A stretch of DNA of 64,000 bases, from the NCBI RefSeq assembly GCF_018476525.1, contig NZ_JAHCST010000039.1, forward strand, positions 19,852-83,851. Reading direction: 5' to 3'. Each line of letters opens with the position of its first letter. Within the stretch, counting starts at the first letter, position 1. Of this stretch, positions 46,244 to 55,446 are shown one piece after another. Position numbers and translations under genes: made by a program. The notes beneath the pieces are model-generated. The model did not search any database. It was given only the letters and a program-made list of their open reading frames with translations, and had not been told where the DNA came from. Source of the DNA: Acrocarpospora catenulata (GTDB lineage Bacteria; Actinomycetota; Actinomycetes; Streptosporangiales; Streptosporangiaceae).

Positions 46244-47401
46244 GTGGATGGTTACCTCGGCATAGTCCTGATCGTGGTCCTGGCTGCCCTGCTGGCGTCG
46301 GGAGGTCTGTTTCTCCTGTTTCGCCCGACGAAGGGCCGGCAGCTACCCCCACCGCCCCCGGCCGAGCCGCTGGCGGGCGCTCCGGAGGAGGAGCAGGAGG
46401 GCGGTGGCGTCGCCACCCTGGCCCCCCCGGCCGCGCCGGTCGAGGAGCTGGTCAAACCACCGGAGCTCGAGGTCCCGCCGCCGTCCGCCGGCCGGATGGT
46501 ACGGCTCCGCGCGCGGCTGGCCCGCTCGCAGACCACCCTGGGCCGGGGCCTGCTCGACCTGCTCTCCCGGGACCGGCTGGACGACGAGGTCTGGGACGAG
46601 GTCGAGGAGAAACTGATCACCGCCGACGTCGGGGTGGGCCCCACCCGGGCGATCGTGGAAGAGCTGCGGACCAAGGTCAAGGTGCTGGGCACCCGCACCC
46701 CCGATGAGATGCGCGGCCTGCTCAAGGAGCAACTGCTGGCCCAGATCAACCCCGGCCTGGACCGCACGCTGCACACCGACGTCCCGGGGGACCGGCCGGC
46801 GGTGCTGCTGATCGTCGGCGTGAACGGCACCGGCAAGACCACCACCACGGGCAAGCTGGCCCGATCGCTGGTCGGGGACGGCAAGTCGGTGGTGCTGGGC
46901 GCGGCCGACACCTTCCGGGCCGCCGCCGCCGACCAGTTGCAGACCTGGGGTGACCGGGTGGGCGCGACCGTGGTGCGCGGGCCCGAGGGCGGCGACCCCG
47001 CGTCGGTGGCGTTCGACGCGGTGGCCAAGGGCCTGACCGAGAAGGCCGATGTGGTGATCGTGGACACCGCCGGGCGGCTGCACACCAAGACCGGCCTGAT
47101 GGACGAGCTGGGCAAGGTCAAGCGGGTGATCGAGAAGCGGGCCCAGGTGGACGAGGTGCTGCTGGTGCTGGACGCCACCACCGGCCAGAACGGCATGCGG
47201 CAGGCGCAGGTGTTCGCCGAGGTGGTGAACATCACCGGCATCGCGCTGACCAAGCTGGACGGCACGGCCAAGGGCGGCATCGTGATCTCGGTCCAGCGGG
47301 AGCTGGGTGTTCCGGTCAAGCTGGCCGGGCTGGGCGAGGGCCCCGATGATCTTGCGCCATTCGACGCCGATGTCTTCGTGGACGCGCTTTTGGGTGACTG
47401 A
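46244..47401 (+). CDS. ftsY: Signal recognition particle receptor FtsY
   Basis: 385-residue SRP receptor GTPase. An N-terminal membrane helix (YLGIVLIVVLAALLASGG) and a Pro/Glu-rich linker precede the NG domain: LITADVGVGPTRAIVEEL, P-loop GVNGTGKTTTTGKLA, DTFRAAAADQL, DTAGRLHTK and LTKLDGTAKGG. The actinobacterial form is membrane-anchored, as here. GTG 46244 follows smc by 44 bp. This is the last gene of the conserved housekeeping block. Confidence 0.96.
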   Translation: MDGYLGIVLIVVLAALLASGGLFLLFRPTKGRQLPPPPPAEPLAGAPEEEQEGGGVATLAPPAAPVEELVKPPELEVPPPSAGRMVRLRARLARSQTTLGRGLLDLLSRDRLDDEVWDEVEEKLITADVGVGPTRAIVEELRTKVKVLGTRTPDEMRGLLKEQLLAQINPGLDRTLHTDVPGDRPAVLLIVGVNGTGKTTTTGKLARSLVGDGKSVVLGAADTFRAAAADQLQTWGDRVGATVVRGPEGGDPASVAFDAVAKGLTEKADVVIVDTAGRLHTKTGLMDELGKVKRVIEKRAQVDEVLLVLDATTGQNGMRQAQVFAEVVNITGIALTKLDGTAKGGIVISVQRELGVPVKLAGLGEGPDDLAPFDADVFVDALLGD

Positions 47402-47473
47402 ATAGCCAATTACCTGCATTTATCGGGAAATGTCTGTTACCGGCCAAAGTATTGTTATTTGAACGGTGGCATG

Positions 47474-47502
47474 TTGACATTGGCGGGTCTTGAAAGCCTA
47501 GT
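47474..47502 (+). promoter_or_regulatory. Possible promoter of the micro-ORF/TPR operon
   Basis: TTGACA (47474-47479) with a 17-bp spacer to CCTAGT (47497-47502), in an AT-rich gap after ftsY. The -10 match is poor and it would leave a very short leader, so this is tentative. Confidence 0.3.
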
Positions 47503-47517
47503 GGGGAGGTGCCTTTC

Positions 47518-47592
47518 ATGAAGAAGGTCATCGTGCACAAGCCTGGAACGGTCAAGCTCACCGGCGGCGCCAGCGCCAAGCATCTGCCTTGA
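47518..47592 (+). CDS. 24-residue basic peptide coupled to TPR gene
   Basis: Micro-ORF from ATG 47518 to TGA 47590, preceded by an excellent GGGGAGG 9 nt upstream. It encodes MKKVIVHKPGTVKLTG followed by GASAKHLP: basic, no Cys, no signal peptide or membrane helix. Its stop overlaps the TTG start of the TPR gene (TTGA), so the two are translationally coupled. The strong ribosome site, good codon use and coupling argue that it is a real gene product rather than only a leader. It could be a peptide ligand or precursor for the TPR protein, or a translated leader; nothing in the sequence decides this. Confidence 0.65.
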   Translation: MKKVIVHKPGTVKLTGGASAKHLP

Positions 47593-49427
47593 TCGATGAG
47601 GAGGGCCGGAGCCCGGGGGCTCCGGCCCTCACGGGCGCCGTCCACGCCAGGAAGGACGTCAGGAAGCCCGGACATCTCTGGGTCCGGGGCAGCCGCTGGC
47701 ACGAGGTACGGGACCTGCCGCCCCTGCTGGTGCCGCCGATCGACGCGCACCGCTCGGCCGGGCCGTACACGGTGGCCCGGTTGTTGCTGGGTGCGCTCGT
47801 ACCGCGGGCGCGGGCGGAGCTGGTGGCGGCGCACGACGTCGAGCTGCGGGCGGCGGGGCTCGGCGGGCTGGTGCCCGCGCGGCGGACGAGCCTGGCCGAC
47901 CGGGTGCCGCCCGAGCAGCGCATCCTGGTGCCCGGGGCGCGGCGCACGCTCCGGCTGGCCAACGGGATGACCGAATTCGTCCGCGACCACGTCACCGGAC
48001 CTGCCGCGCTGGTGGTGGAGAACCTGCACGAGGCCGACCACACCGACCGCGAGTTCGTCGGCGTGCTGCTCCGCCGGATCGACCCGGCCAGGCTGACCGT
48101 GGTGGCCTGCGCGGCCGATCTCGAACCGCCGGGTCAGGTGGAGGTCCTCGCCGGGGTGGTGGAGTCCGGGGCGTACAGCTGGCCGGAACCCACCGTGGAG
48201 CTGGTGCGGAGCTATGTCGAGCAGGGCTTCCACCACGCGGCGGCCGAGGCGGGCCGGTGGGCGCTGGACCGGGCGGTGGTGGACTCGCCGCCCTGGTGGG
48301 CGCTGATCCAGCGGACGGCGGGCGCGCTGGCCGCGATCGACCGCGAGGACGAGGCCAGAGACCTGTACGACCTGGCCCGCCGGGAGAGTACCGAGCCCGT
48401 CAACCGGGCCACCGCCGCGTACGCCACCGCGATGATCCTCACCCGGCACCACGACCCGGAGCGGCGGGACCTGGACGAGGCCAGGTCCTGGATCAACGAG
48501 GCGGTGACCATCACCCGGCTGCTCCCCGACCGGCGGCAGCGCGCCTTCCACCTGGGCTTCGACCTGAACGGCAAGGCGCTCATCGAGACCAGGCGGCGGC
48601 GCCCGGAGGCCGCGCTGCGCCTGGTGGAGGAGGCCATCGAGCTGGCCGACCGCGACCTGGCGCCGGACGAGCACCCGATCCACCGGCTGGTGCTGCGCGC
48701 CAACCGGGCCCAGCTGAGGGCCGCGCTCGGCGATCCGGCGGCGGCGCTGACCGACCTGAACACGGTGATCGAGGCCGATCCCGGCTACCCCGACTACTAC
48801 ATCGACCGGGGCAACCTGCTCTACCGGCTGGGCCGCCCGGACGAGGCGGTGGCCGACTACGAGACCGCGATGCGGGTGGGGCCGCCGTTCCCCGAGGCGT
48901 ACTACAACCGGGCCGAGGTGCGGTTCGCGCTGGGCGACCACGAGGGGGCGCTGGCCGATCTGGACTACGCGATCGAGCTGGACCCGGAGTTCGTGGACGC
49001 CTACGCCAACCGGGCCGGGCTGCTGGTGGCGACGGGGGCGTACGAGCGGGCCAAGGCCGACGCGCGCCGGGGTCTCGCGCTCCAGCCGCGCAACGCGTAC
49101 CTGCTCTGCGCGCTGGGTCAGGCGGAGGCGGCCACGGGGGAGCCGGCGGCGGCCCGGAAGGCGTACGACGCGGCGCTCATTCACGATCCGGAGCTGGCCG
49201 CGGCCTGGGCCAGCCGGGGGGAGCTGGCCTTCGCGCTGGGCGACCCGCGGGGGGCGGTGGCCGACCTGACCCGGGCCATCGAGCTGGGCGACGACGCGGC
49301 GCTGCGTTTCAACCGGGCGATGGCGCTGCGGGCGCTCGGGGAGGCCGAGCGGGCCCGGGTGGACCTGACGCGGGCGGCCGAGCTGGACCCCGGCGACGAG
49401 GACGTCAGGAACGCGCTCAGCTCGTGA
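47589..49427 (+). CDS. TPR protein with degenerate STAND-like N-terminal domain
   Basis: 612 residues from TTG 47589 (no other start fits, and coupling to the micro-ORF explains the missing ribosome site). Residues about 1-200 read [20 protein letters not shown] and [13 protein letters not shown]; the segment [20 protein letters not shown] followed by LTVVACA resembles the Walker B/sensor region of STAND/LuxR-type ATPases, but no P-loop is visible. Residues about 250-612 contain helical repeats and at least seven TPRs (for example [20 protein letters not shown] and [20 protein letters not shown]). It is probably a cytosolic peptide- or protein-binding scaffold. It ends 11 bp into the convergent cds1 gene. 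Confidence 0.85.
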   Translation: MIDEEGRSPGAPALTGAVHARKDVRKPGHLWVRGSRWHEVRDLPPLLVPPIDAHRSAGPYTVARLLLGALVPRARAELVAAHDVELRAAGLGGLVPARRTSLADRVPPEQRILVPGARRTLRLANGMTEFVRDHVTGPAALVVENLHEADHTDREFVGVLLRRIDPARLTVVACAADLEPPGQVEVLAGVVESGAYSWPEPTVELVRSYVEQGFHHAAAEAGRWALDRAVVDSPPWWALIQRTAGALAAIDREDEARDLYDLARRESTEPVNRATAAYATAMILTRHHDPERRDLDEARSWINEAVTITRLLPDRRQRAFHLGFDLNGKALIETRRRRPEAALRLVEEAIELADRDLAPDEHPIHRLVLRANRAQLRAALGDPAAALTDLNTVIEADPGYPDYYIDRGNLLYRLGRPDEAVADYETAMRVGPPFPEAYYNRAEVRFALGDHEGALADLDYAIELDPEFVDAYANRAGLLVATGAYERAKADARRGLALQPRNAYLLCALGQAEAATGEPAAARKAYDAALIHDPELAAAWASRGELAFALGDPRGAVADLTRAIELGDDAALRFNRAMALRALGEAERARVDLTRAAELDPGDEDVRNALSS

Positions 49428-50487
49428 GGAACGCCCGGAGTTCGGTTAGGTGGGGCTGGATGTCCAGGTCGTGTTCGGTGAGCCAGGCGTCGTCGCCGTA
49501 GGTGTGCCGGTAGCGTTCGCCGCCGTCGCAGATGATGGTGACCACGCTGCCCTGTTCCCCGGCCGCCCGCATCTCCTGGATGATGGCCACGGCCGCGGCC
49601 ATGTTGGTGCCGGTGGAGCCGCCCACGTCCCGGTGGGTGACCTCGCGGGTCCACCGCATGGCGGCGATGGACAGCGCGTCGGGCACCCGGGTCATGCGGT
49701 CGATCACGGTGGGCAGGAAGGACGGCTCGACCCGGGGGCGGCCGATGCCCTCGATCCGGGAGCCGACGGCGGTGCCGTCCCGGCCGGAGACCCAGGACGG
49801 GTAGAACGCCGAGCCCTCCGGGTCGGCCACGCAGAGCCGGGTCTGGTGGCGGCGGTAGCGGAGGTAGCGGCCGATGGTGGCGGAGGTGCCGCCGGTGCCG
49901 GCGCCGATCACGATCCAGGCGGGTTCCGGGTGCCGTTCCAGGGCCAGCTGGTCGAAGATGCTCTCCGCGATGTTGTTGTTGCCCCGCCAGTCGGTGGCCC
50001 GCTCGGCGTAGGTGAACTGGTCCATGTAGTGACCGCCGGTCTCGGCGGCCAGCCGGGCGGATTCTTCGTAAATCTTTCCGGGATCGTCAACCAGGTGGCA
50101 CTTTCCGCCGTAGAACTCAATGATGTCCCTCTTCTCCGGGGAGGTGGTGGCCGGGATGACCGCGATGAAGGGCAGGCCGAGCAGCCGGGCGAAGTACGCC
50201 TCGCTGACCGCCGTGGAGCCGCTGGACGCCTCGATGATCGTGGTGGCGGGGCCGATCCAGCCGTTGGCCAGGCCGTACAGGAAGAGGGAGCGGGCCAGGC
50301 GGTGCTTGAGTGAACCGGTTGGGTGTACCGACTCGTCTTTCAGGTAGAGGTCCACACCCCAGTGCGCGGGGAGGGGAAAGACATGCAGGTGGGTGTCGCA
50401 GCTGCGGTTGGCGTCGGCCTCCACGGCCCGGATGGCTTCGGAGACCCAAGCCCGCGTTGCGGGATCGTGCCGGTTCGTATGCTCCAT
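49417..50487 (-). CDS. cds1: PLP-dependent cysteine synthase-like enzyme (Cds1 type)
   Basis: 356-residue fold-type II enzyme. [20 protein letters not shown] holds the PLP lysine, [20 protein letters not shown] the asparagine-loop equivalent, and [18 protein letters not shown] the phosphate loop. The start [20 protein letters not shown] closely resembles Mycobacterium tuberculosis Cds1 (Rv3684), a cysteine desulfhydrase giving pyruvate, ammonia and H2S. ATG 50487; an upstream Met would add an unlikely leader. A palindrome 18 bp before the start could be an operator. It is convergent with the TPR gene. Confidence 0.9.
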   Translation of the reverse strand: MEHTNRHDPATRAWVSEAIRAVEADANRSCDTHLHVFPLPAHWGVDLYLKDESVHPTGSLKHRLARSLFLYGLANGWIGPATTIIEASSGSTAVSEAYFARLLGLPFIAVIPATTSPEKRDIIEFYGGKCHLVDDPGKIYEESARLAAETGGHYMDQFTYAERATDWRGNNNIAESIFDQLALERHPEPAWIVIGAGTGGTSATIGRYLRYRRHQTRLCVADPEGSAFYPSWVSGRDGTAVGSRIEGIGRPRVEPSFLPTVIDRMTRVPDALSIAAMRWTREVTHRDVGGSTGTNMAAAVAIIQEMRAAGEQGSVVTIICDGGERYRHTYGDDAWLTEHDLDIQPHLTELRAFLTS

Positions 50488-50504
50488 GGCGCTAACTGTA
50501 ATGA

Positions 50505-50518
50505 GTGGCTTATGCCAC
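50505..50518. promoter_or_regulatory. Palindrome in cds1 promoter
   Basis: GTGGCTTATGCCAC, arms of 5 bp around TTAT, 17 bp upstream of the cds1 start. A regulator binding site is plausible; no regulator gene is adjacent. Confidence 0.4.
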
Positions 50519-50732
50519 AGTTTCATCCGGATCGAGGCAAGAGTGTTATGCTATTGAGACTTGTCCGGACTACGTGTGACGAGACCACGCTGGACGGGCG
50601 GACTCCGGCTAACGCCCCGCTTACGGGAGGGCTGCCACGATGACACCCGGGACCAGACGGGGGCCCGGAAAAACGGTCGCATGGTCCCGTGGTAGAGGGG
50701 TAACGGGGGAAAGAGTTCGCAGGGGGGATGAG

Positions 50733-51329
50733 ATGATCGCGATGACCGACGAGCAGCGTCAGGCCTGGTTCGAGCGCGACGTCGTGCCGGTGACCAGCCA
50801 GCTCTACGCGTCCGCCATGCGACTCACCCGCAACCCGGCCGATGCCGAGGACCTGGTACAGGAGACGGTCACCAAGGCGTTCACGTCCTACCACCAGTTC
50901 CGCGAGGGCACCAACCTCAAGGCGTGGCTGCACCGGATCCTGACCAACAACTTCATCAACGACTACCGGAAGAAGCAGCGCTCGCCGAAGCTGTCGGCGG
51001 CCGAGGAGATCGAGGACTGGCAGCTGGCCGCCGCCGAGTCGCACACCTCCTCCGGCCTGAAGTCGGCCGAGACCGAGGCGCTGGAGTCACTGCCCGACAA
51101 CGTCGTGATGAACGCGCTCCGCTCGCTTCCCGAGGACTTCCGGGTCGCCGTCTACCTGGCCGACGTGGAGGGCTTCGCGTACAAGGAGATCGCCGACCGG
51201 ATGGGCACCCCGATCGGCACCGTGATGTCCCGGCTGCACCGGGGCCGGCGCCAGCTGCGCGGCATGCTGGAGGAGTACGCCAAGGAGGAGGGCGTAGTCC
51301 GGGTGCCGGAACAACCCGTGGCGGCCTAG
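50733..51329 (+). CDS. ECF sigma factor, SigR/ECF12 type, without adjacent RsrA
   Basis: 198-residue extracytoplasmic-function sigma factor. Region 2: [20 protein letters not shown] and [20 protein letters not shown]; linker [20 protein letters not shown]; region 4: [20 protein letters not shown] and [20 protein letters not shown]. The sequence is very close to SigR, the thiol-oxidative-stress sigma factor. In Streptomyces rsrA (ZAS anti-sigma) follows directly; here the next gene is on the other strand and overlaps the stop codon, and no HxxxCxxC protein is nearby. ATG 50733 is chosen; a Met three codons later is possible. Confidence 0.92.
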   Translation: MIAMTDEQRQAWFERDVVPVTSQLYASAMRLTRNPADAEDLVQETVTKAFTSYHQFREGTNLKAWLHRILTNNFINDYRKKQRSPKLSAAEEIEDWQLAAAESHTSSGLKSAETEALESLPDNVVMNALRSLPEDFRVAVYLADVEGFAYKEIADRMGTPIGTVMSRLHRGRRQLRGMLEEYAKEEGVVRVPEQPVAA

Positions 51330-52228
51330 AGATTCATGTGGAGGCGGACCCGTGAGATGCCGTCCGCGCTCCGGACCTCCATGCGATCGCAGAGCTGGCG
51401 GCTGATCCAGAGACCGTAACCCCGTGGTGACTCGTGCTCCGGGGGGATGTAGCCGGGGAACGGCACCCCCATTCCGCCGTCCGGATTGGTGATTTCGCAG
51501 ACCAGGTTCCCGCCCGCCCGCCAGACCGCCACCCGCCCGTACCCGGAGCCGTGCTCCACCGCGTTCGCCGCGATCTCGGCGGCGGCCAGCACCAGCGAGG
51601 CCACCAGGTTCCGCTCCATGCCGGCCGCGTACGCCTGGCTCTTCACGAACTCCCGCAACCGGCGCACTCCGGGCAGGTCGAACTCCATCGAGGCGGCCTG
51701 CGCCGGCGGCTCGTCGAAGGGTGGTTCGTTCCAGTCCATCAGCTCGGGGGATATGTAGCCGGGGTTCGGAACGGTCCGATCCCCGTCCAGCAGGAGCGGA
51801 TGGGTGCGGAGGGTGTCCGCGTCGGGCTCCCGGTACACGCAGGCCGCCGTGCCGGTGATCCCGGCGAAGGCCACATTCATGATCGCTTCGATCCTGGCCC
51901 ATTCGGCGGCGTGCCCGGCCTCGCCCCGGACCGGCTCGGCGATCACCAGGACGGGCGTGTCCCGCCGGGTGAGCTCGAGGTAGGCGGCCAGCGCCCGGGC
52001 CGGGTGGTGGAACCAGTCCGTGTTCAGCCTGGTCTCCAGCCGGGCGAAGTCGGCGCCGAGCGTGCCCTCCAGCAGCTCAAGGCAGGCCGCGCCGCCGATG
52101 ACGACCGTGTGCTCGCCGCGGCGCAGACCGTCCAGGACCAGGGGCAGGACCGCTTTCGGGTACTCCTCGGGCGCCCCGTACGCGACCGCGACGTGGGCGA
52201 ACGGCCCTGGGAGTGAAGCGGCCTGCAC
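51326..52228 (-). CDS. MEDS sensor/HATPase anti-sigma regulatory protein
   Basis: 300-residue protein with an N-terminal MEDS-type domain (about 10-165: [40 protein letters not shown]) and a C-terminal HATPase_c domain ([38 protein letters not shown]), the layout of RsbA-type anti-sigma/stress switch proteins. The GHKL N-box glutamate and asparagine ([10 protein letters not shown]) are present. GTG 52228 is the start. It is tail-to-tail with the SigR-like gene (4 bp overlap); whether the two interact is unknown. Confidence 0.9.
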   Translation of the reverse strand: MQAASLPGPFAHVAVAYGAPEEYPKAVLPLVLDGLRRGEHTVVIGGAACLELLEGTLGADFARLETRLNTDWFHHPARALAAYLELTRRDTPVLVIAEPVRGEAGHAAEWARIEAIMNVAFAGITGTAACVYREPDADTLRTHPLLLDGDRTVPNPGYISPELMDWNEPPFDEPPAQAASMEFDLPGVRRLREFVKSQAYAAGMERNLVASLVLAAAEIAANAVEHGSGYGRVAVWRAGGNLVCEITNPDGGMGVPFPGYIPPEHESPRGYGLWISRQLCDRMEVRSADGISRVRLHMNL

Positions 52229-52269
52229 GTGGACGAACGTAACAAGCTTCTATGGCAACTGACAATCCG

Positions 52270-53103
52270 TCAGGAAGCGGCAATAAGTGCAATTGCCCCG
52301 AGAGCGCAACCAACCCCTGCAATCTGCGTCATGCTCAGCCGTTCGCCGAGCACGTACCTGGCCAGCAGCAGCGTGCTCGCCGGGTAGAGCGAGACCAGCA
52401 CGGTGACCAGGATCAACATGCCGCGCTGGGCGGCCAGCAGGAACAGGATGTTGGCCGCCATGTCCAGCACCCCGGCCGTGATGGTCACCCGCAAGGAGCC
52501 CGCCGCCGGCCGCAGGCTCCGCCTGGTGGCGAAGGCCAGCGCCGCCACCAGGCCGATCGAGGCGATCCTGGCCCCCAGCAGCGGCCAGAGCCCGGCGTCG
52601 GCCGGGGCCAGCTTGAGCAGGATGAAGAAGCCGCCGAACCCGGCTCCGGAGGCCAGCGCGTTGAGCACCGGGCCCAGGCTCAGCCCTCCGCCGCCGCCCG
52701 GCTCGCGGCTGACCAGGGTGACCGCGAGCAGGCCCAGCGCCACCCCGGCCAGGGCGGCCGGGGACGGGCGCTCGCCCATCAGCAGCCCGAACAGCACCGG
52801 TACGGCCATCGCGGTGGTGGCGGTGATCGGGGCGACCACCGACATCTTGCCCGTCGCCAGGCCCCGGTAGAAGAGCACGATGCCCGCGCCGCCGGCCACT
52901 CCGGCGGCCATGCCCCAGAGCAGGGACGCCGGGCTCGCCGCACCTGGCAGGAAGGGCATGGCCAGCAGGACCAGGACGAGGCCGCCCAGTTGCGAGCAGA
53001 CCACCACGGCCAGCACCCGGGAACGCCGGGTGGCCAGACCGCCGAAAAAGTCCGCCGTGCCGAAGATCACGGCACACGCCGTCGCGAGCGCCACCGCTGT
53101 CAC
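52270..53103 (-). CDS. EamA-family transporter
   Basis: 277-residue ten-helix DMT transporter: VALATACAVIFGTADFFGGL, SQLGGLVLVLLAMPF, ITATTAMAVPVLFGLLMGER and LVTVLVSLYPASTLLLARYV, with the EamA pair of repeats. GTG 53103 begins the first helix at the usual distance. It follows the MEDS gene upstream on the same strand with a 41-bp gap. Substrate unknown. Confidence 0.87.
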   Translation of the reverse strand: MTAVALATACAVIFGTADFFGGLATRRSRVLAVVVCSQLGGLVLVLLAMPFLPGAASPASLLWGMAAGVAGGAGIVLFYRGLATGKMSVVAPITATTAMAVPVLFGLLMGERPSPAALAGVALGLLAVTLVSREPGGGGGLSLGPVLNALASGAGFGGFFILLKLAPADAGLWPLLGARIASIGLVAALAFATRRSLRPAAGSLRVTITAGVLDMAANILFLLAAQRGMLILVTVLVSLYPASTLLLARYVLGERLSMTQIAGVGCALGAIALIAAS

Positions 53104-53301
53104 ACCAACCCCCCAGGAAAGAAACCTCCAATACTTTACAAAGGGCACGAAAGCACGCCGTACACGGAAAGAGCGATAACGTTGCGAGATCACGGGGTGG
53201 AGTCTCATGATTACCCCATGAACATGCGAGGGGGTGCCCGGGGATGGGTACACCCCTTGCTGTGCGTGTCGCTTCTTGGGGGTGGCCGATGAGGGAGTTA
53301 C

Positions 53302-53607
53302 GTGAGTGAGTCGCGTGCGGCGGTGGAGAAACTCCGGGTCGAGCTGGCCAACCTCGGTGTGGAGGATGCGTACGAGATCGGTGACGACGCTACGCTTTCG
53401 GTCTGGATCGGTCTGGTGGTCTGTTTCCGGGACGGCTTCTTTCGCTGGCAAGAGGGAGCGGTGAAACGGCGCCATCTGGGTACGGATCCGGTTGGATGCG
53501 CCATCCGGGTGGCCCGACGGTATGCCGAGTTACGGGCCGACGTGCCGCCCTGGTGGGAGGACCTGGCCAAGGTCTTACGGGGGGACGTGGCCGAGGACTA
53601 TCCCTGA
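53302..53607 (+). CDS. Hypothetical protein, 101 residues
   Basis: Soluble mixed alpha/beta protein from GTG 53302 with GAGGGAG upstream: SRAAVEKLRVELANLGVEDA, ATLSVWIGLVVCFRDGFFRW and CAIRVARRYAELRADVPPWW. I do not recognise the family. It precedes the polysaccharide deacetylase gene by 25 bp and may be co-transcribed. Confidence 0.78.
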   Translation: MSESRAAVEKLRVELANLGVEDAYEIGDDATLSVWIGLVVCFRDGFFRWQEGAVKRRHLGTDPVGCAIRVARRYAELRADVPPWWEDLAKVLRGDVAEDYP

Positions 53608-53632
53608 CCCCCGTCTGACTCGGGGGGACGGA

Positions 53633-54475
53633 ATGCGGGTGGGTCTCGCGCTGCTTCTGGTGGTTACCGGCTGTGCTGCTCCCGTCACGCCCATGGCGCA
53701 GCGGGCTCCGGCGGGCAGGCCCTCGCCACAGCCCCCGCCGGCCCCGCCGATGATGGTGGACCCCGATATCCTCGCCCGCCAGCTGACCGGAAACCAGCCC
53801 GGCTGGCCGATCTCACCCTTCCCCAGGGCGCCGCTGCCGCGTCTACTGGACTGCGTGAAACTCAAGTGCGTAGCGCTCACCTTCGACGACGGTCCGATGG
53901 ACGCCACCGCCGAGGTGCTGGACACGCTGGCCGCCCACCAGGCCAAGGCCACCTTCTTCGTGGTCGGCCAGATGGTGAGCGACCAGACCTCAGGGCTGCT
54001 CCGGCGCATGGTGGAGGAAGGCCACGAGCTGGGCAACCACTCCTGGGACCATCCCAACCTCACGGGCATCTCCGCCGACAGCCTCAGGATGCAGCTGGAA
54101 AGCACCCAGCAGGTGGTGCAGCGGTACACGGGGGTGAAGATGACCGTCATGCGCCCGCCGTACGGGGCGACCGACCAGCGGGTGGCGGCGGCCACCAAGC
54201 GGGAGGGCCTGGCCCAGATCCTCTGGGGTCTGGACACTCTGGACTGGCGGGACCGCAACGCCGACCTGGTGGCCAGGCGGGCGGCCATGGCCGAGCCCGG
54301 GGACGTGGTCCTGATGCACGACATCCACCGCACCACCATCGACGCGGTGCCCAAGCTGCTGGACGCCCTGGACGGCAAGGGGTTCACCTACGTGACCGTC
54401 TCGGAGCTGTTCGGGGAGATGGACCCCGGCCGGGAGTACTTCGACAAGAAAGCGAAACCGGCTCCGAAAGAATGA
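53633..54475 (+). CDS. NodB-type polysaccharide deacetylase lipoprotein
   Basis: 280 residues. Lipoprotein signal MRVGLALLLVVTGC with lipobox VTGC, a Pro-rich linker, then the NodB carbohydrate esterase 4 domain (about 80-260): ALTFDDGPMDATAEVL (catalytic/metal Asp pair), NHSWDHPNLTG (metal His), MRPPYGATDQRVAA, ILWGLDTLDWRDR and VVLMHDIHRTT. It is probably a peptidoglycan or chitin-type N-deacetylase at the outer membrane face. A ~100-bp hairpin element follows the stop codon. Confidence 0.93.
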   Translation: MRVGLALLLVVTGCAAPVTPMAQRAPAGRPSPQPPPAPPMMVDPDILARQLTGNQPGWPISPFPRAPLPRLLDCVKLKCVALTFDDGPMDATAEVLDTLAAHQAKATFFVVGQMVSDQTSGLLRRMVEEGHELGNHSWDHPNLTGISADSLRMQLESTQQVVQRYTGVKMTVMRPPYGATDQRVAAATKREGLAQILWGLDTLDWRDRNADLVARRAAMAEPGDVVLMHDIHRTTIDAVPKLLDALDGKGFTYVTVSELFGEMDPGREYFDKKAKPAPKE

Positions 54476-54506
54476 CCTTGAAATTGGCCGCGCCTCCGGC
54501 ACGGCG

Positions 54507-54598
54507 GCCCGGCCGCTTCGCAGCCGGTGTCTTCCCTCCTCCGCTCTGGTCGCTGCGCTCCCGGCGCTCCGTCAGTCCAGACACCGGCGCGGCCGGGC
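54507..54598. repeat. Dispersed hairpin element, copy 1
   Basis: Inverted arms: GCCCGGCCGCTTCGCAGCCG plus GTGTCT (54507-54532) and AGACACCGGCGCGGCCGGGC (54579-54598), separated by ~46 bp rich in TCC/CGCTC. The arms match except for 5 extra bases in the left one. A second copy with the same arms and a similar loop is at 63744-63829. It lies 31 bp after the deacetylase stop. Confidence 0.85.
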
Positions 54599-54618
54599 GG
54601 GTGTGCCAATCTGAGGGA

Positions 54619-55242
54619 ATGGCATTCGATGGGTTCCCCGACGAGGCTCTGATGTTCTATGAGGGCCTGGAGGCGGACAACTCCAAGACGTACTGGACGG
54701 CCAACAAGCCGGTCTACGAGACCATGGTGAAGGCGCCGATGCTCGCGTTGCTGGACGAGCTGGCGCCGGAGTTCGGCAGTCCGGTGCTGTTCCGGCCGTA
54801 CCGTGACGTGCGGTTCGCCAAGGACAAGACCCCGTACAAGACGCATCAGGGGGCGTACTTCCAGGTGCTCGACGGGATCGGGTACTACGTGCAGCTGGAC
54901 GCCGAGGGCCTGTACGTGGCGGGCGGCTGGTGGGCGCCCGGCGAGCTGACCGCGCGGTACCGGGACGCGGTGGACGACCAGGCGGCCGGGGCCGAGCTGG
55001 AGAAGATCGTCGAGGAGTTGCGCGGGGACTTCGCCATCGAGGGAGAGCGGCTGAAGACCCGGCCGCGGGGGACCCCCGAGGGCCACCCCCGGCTGGACCT
55101 GCTCCGCCACAAATCCCTGTACGCCGGCGTCCGGTTCGAGCCGGAGCCGTGGATCCACACCCCCGAGGTCCTCGGGCGGGTCCGCGAGGCGTGGCGGACC
55201 CTGACCCCTCTGGTGGACTGGCTCAGAATACGTCTGAGCTGA
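54619..55242 (+). CDS. DUF2461 family protein
   Basis: 207-residue single-domain DUF2461 protein: GFPDEALMFYEGLEADNSKT, FRPYRDVRFAKDKTPYKTHQ and WIHTPEVLGRVREAWRTLTP. No signal peptide. The family is widespread and uncharacterised. ATG 54619 directly follows the hairpin element; the earlier part of the open frame is not protein-like. Confidence 0.9.
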   Translation: MAFDGFPDEALMFYEGLEADNSKTYWTANKPVYETMVKAPMLALLDELAPEFGSPVLFRPYRDVRFAKDKTPYKTHQGAYFQVLDGIGYYVQLDAEGLYVAGGWWAPGELTARYRDAVDDQAAGAELEKIVEELRGDFAIEGERLKTRPRGTPEGHPRLDLLRHKSLYAGVRFEPEPWIHTPEVLGRVREAWRTLTPLVDWLRIRLS

Positions 55243-55290
55243 TTCATACCGGTACGGCTGACGCCCCCAATACGGCAGCCGCTAGCCCGC

Positions 55291-55386
55291 TCAGTGCTGG
55301 ACGAACTGGTACAGCACCGCGAGCAGGGCGATGATCGCCCAAGCGCAGATCAGCGCCGCGTAGAAACTTCCACTGACGATTCTCAT
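55291..55386 (-). CDS. 31-residue single-pass membrane peptide
   Basis: Micro-ORF downstream of sodC on the same strand: MRIVSGSFYAALICAWAIIA then LLAVLYQFVQH. One hydrophobic helix of about 20 residues with a basic N-terminus. ATG 55386 has GAGGAAGGGGG 8-18 nt upstream, and 60 bp separate it from the sodC stop. Too short for automatic callers, but the strong ribosome site and the uninterrupted helix support it. Function unknown. Confidence 0.65.
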   Translation of the reverse strand: MRIVSGSFYAALICAWAIIALLAVLYQFVQH

Positions 55387-55446
55387 CGGGAAGCCCCCTT
55401 CCTCTGTATGAAGAGTGCGGCAGCCAAGTTGCAACTGGCTTGGGCC

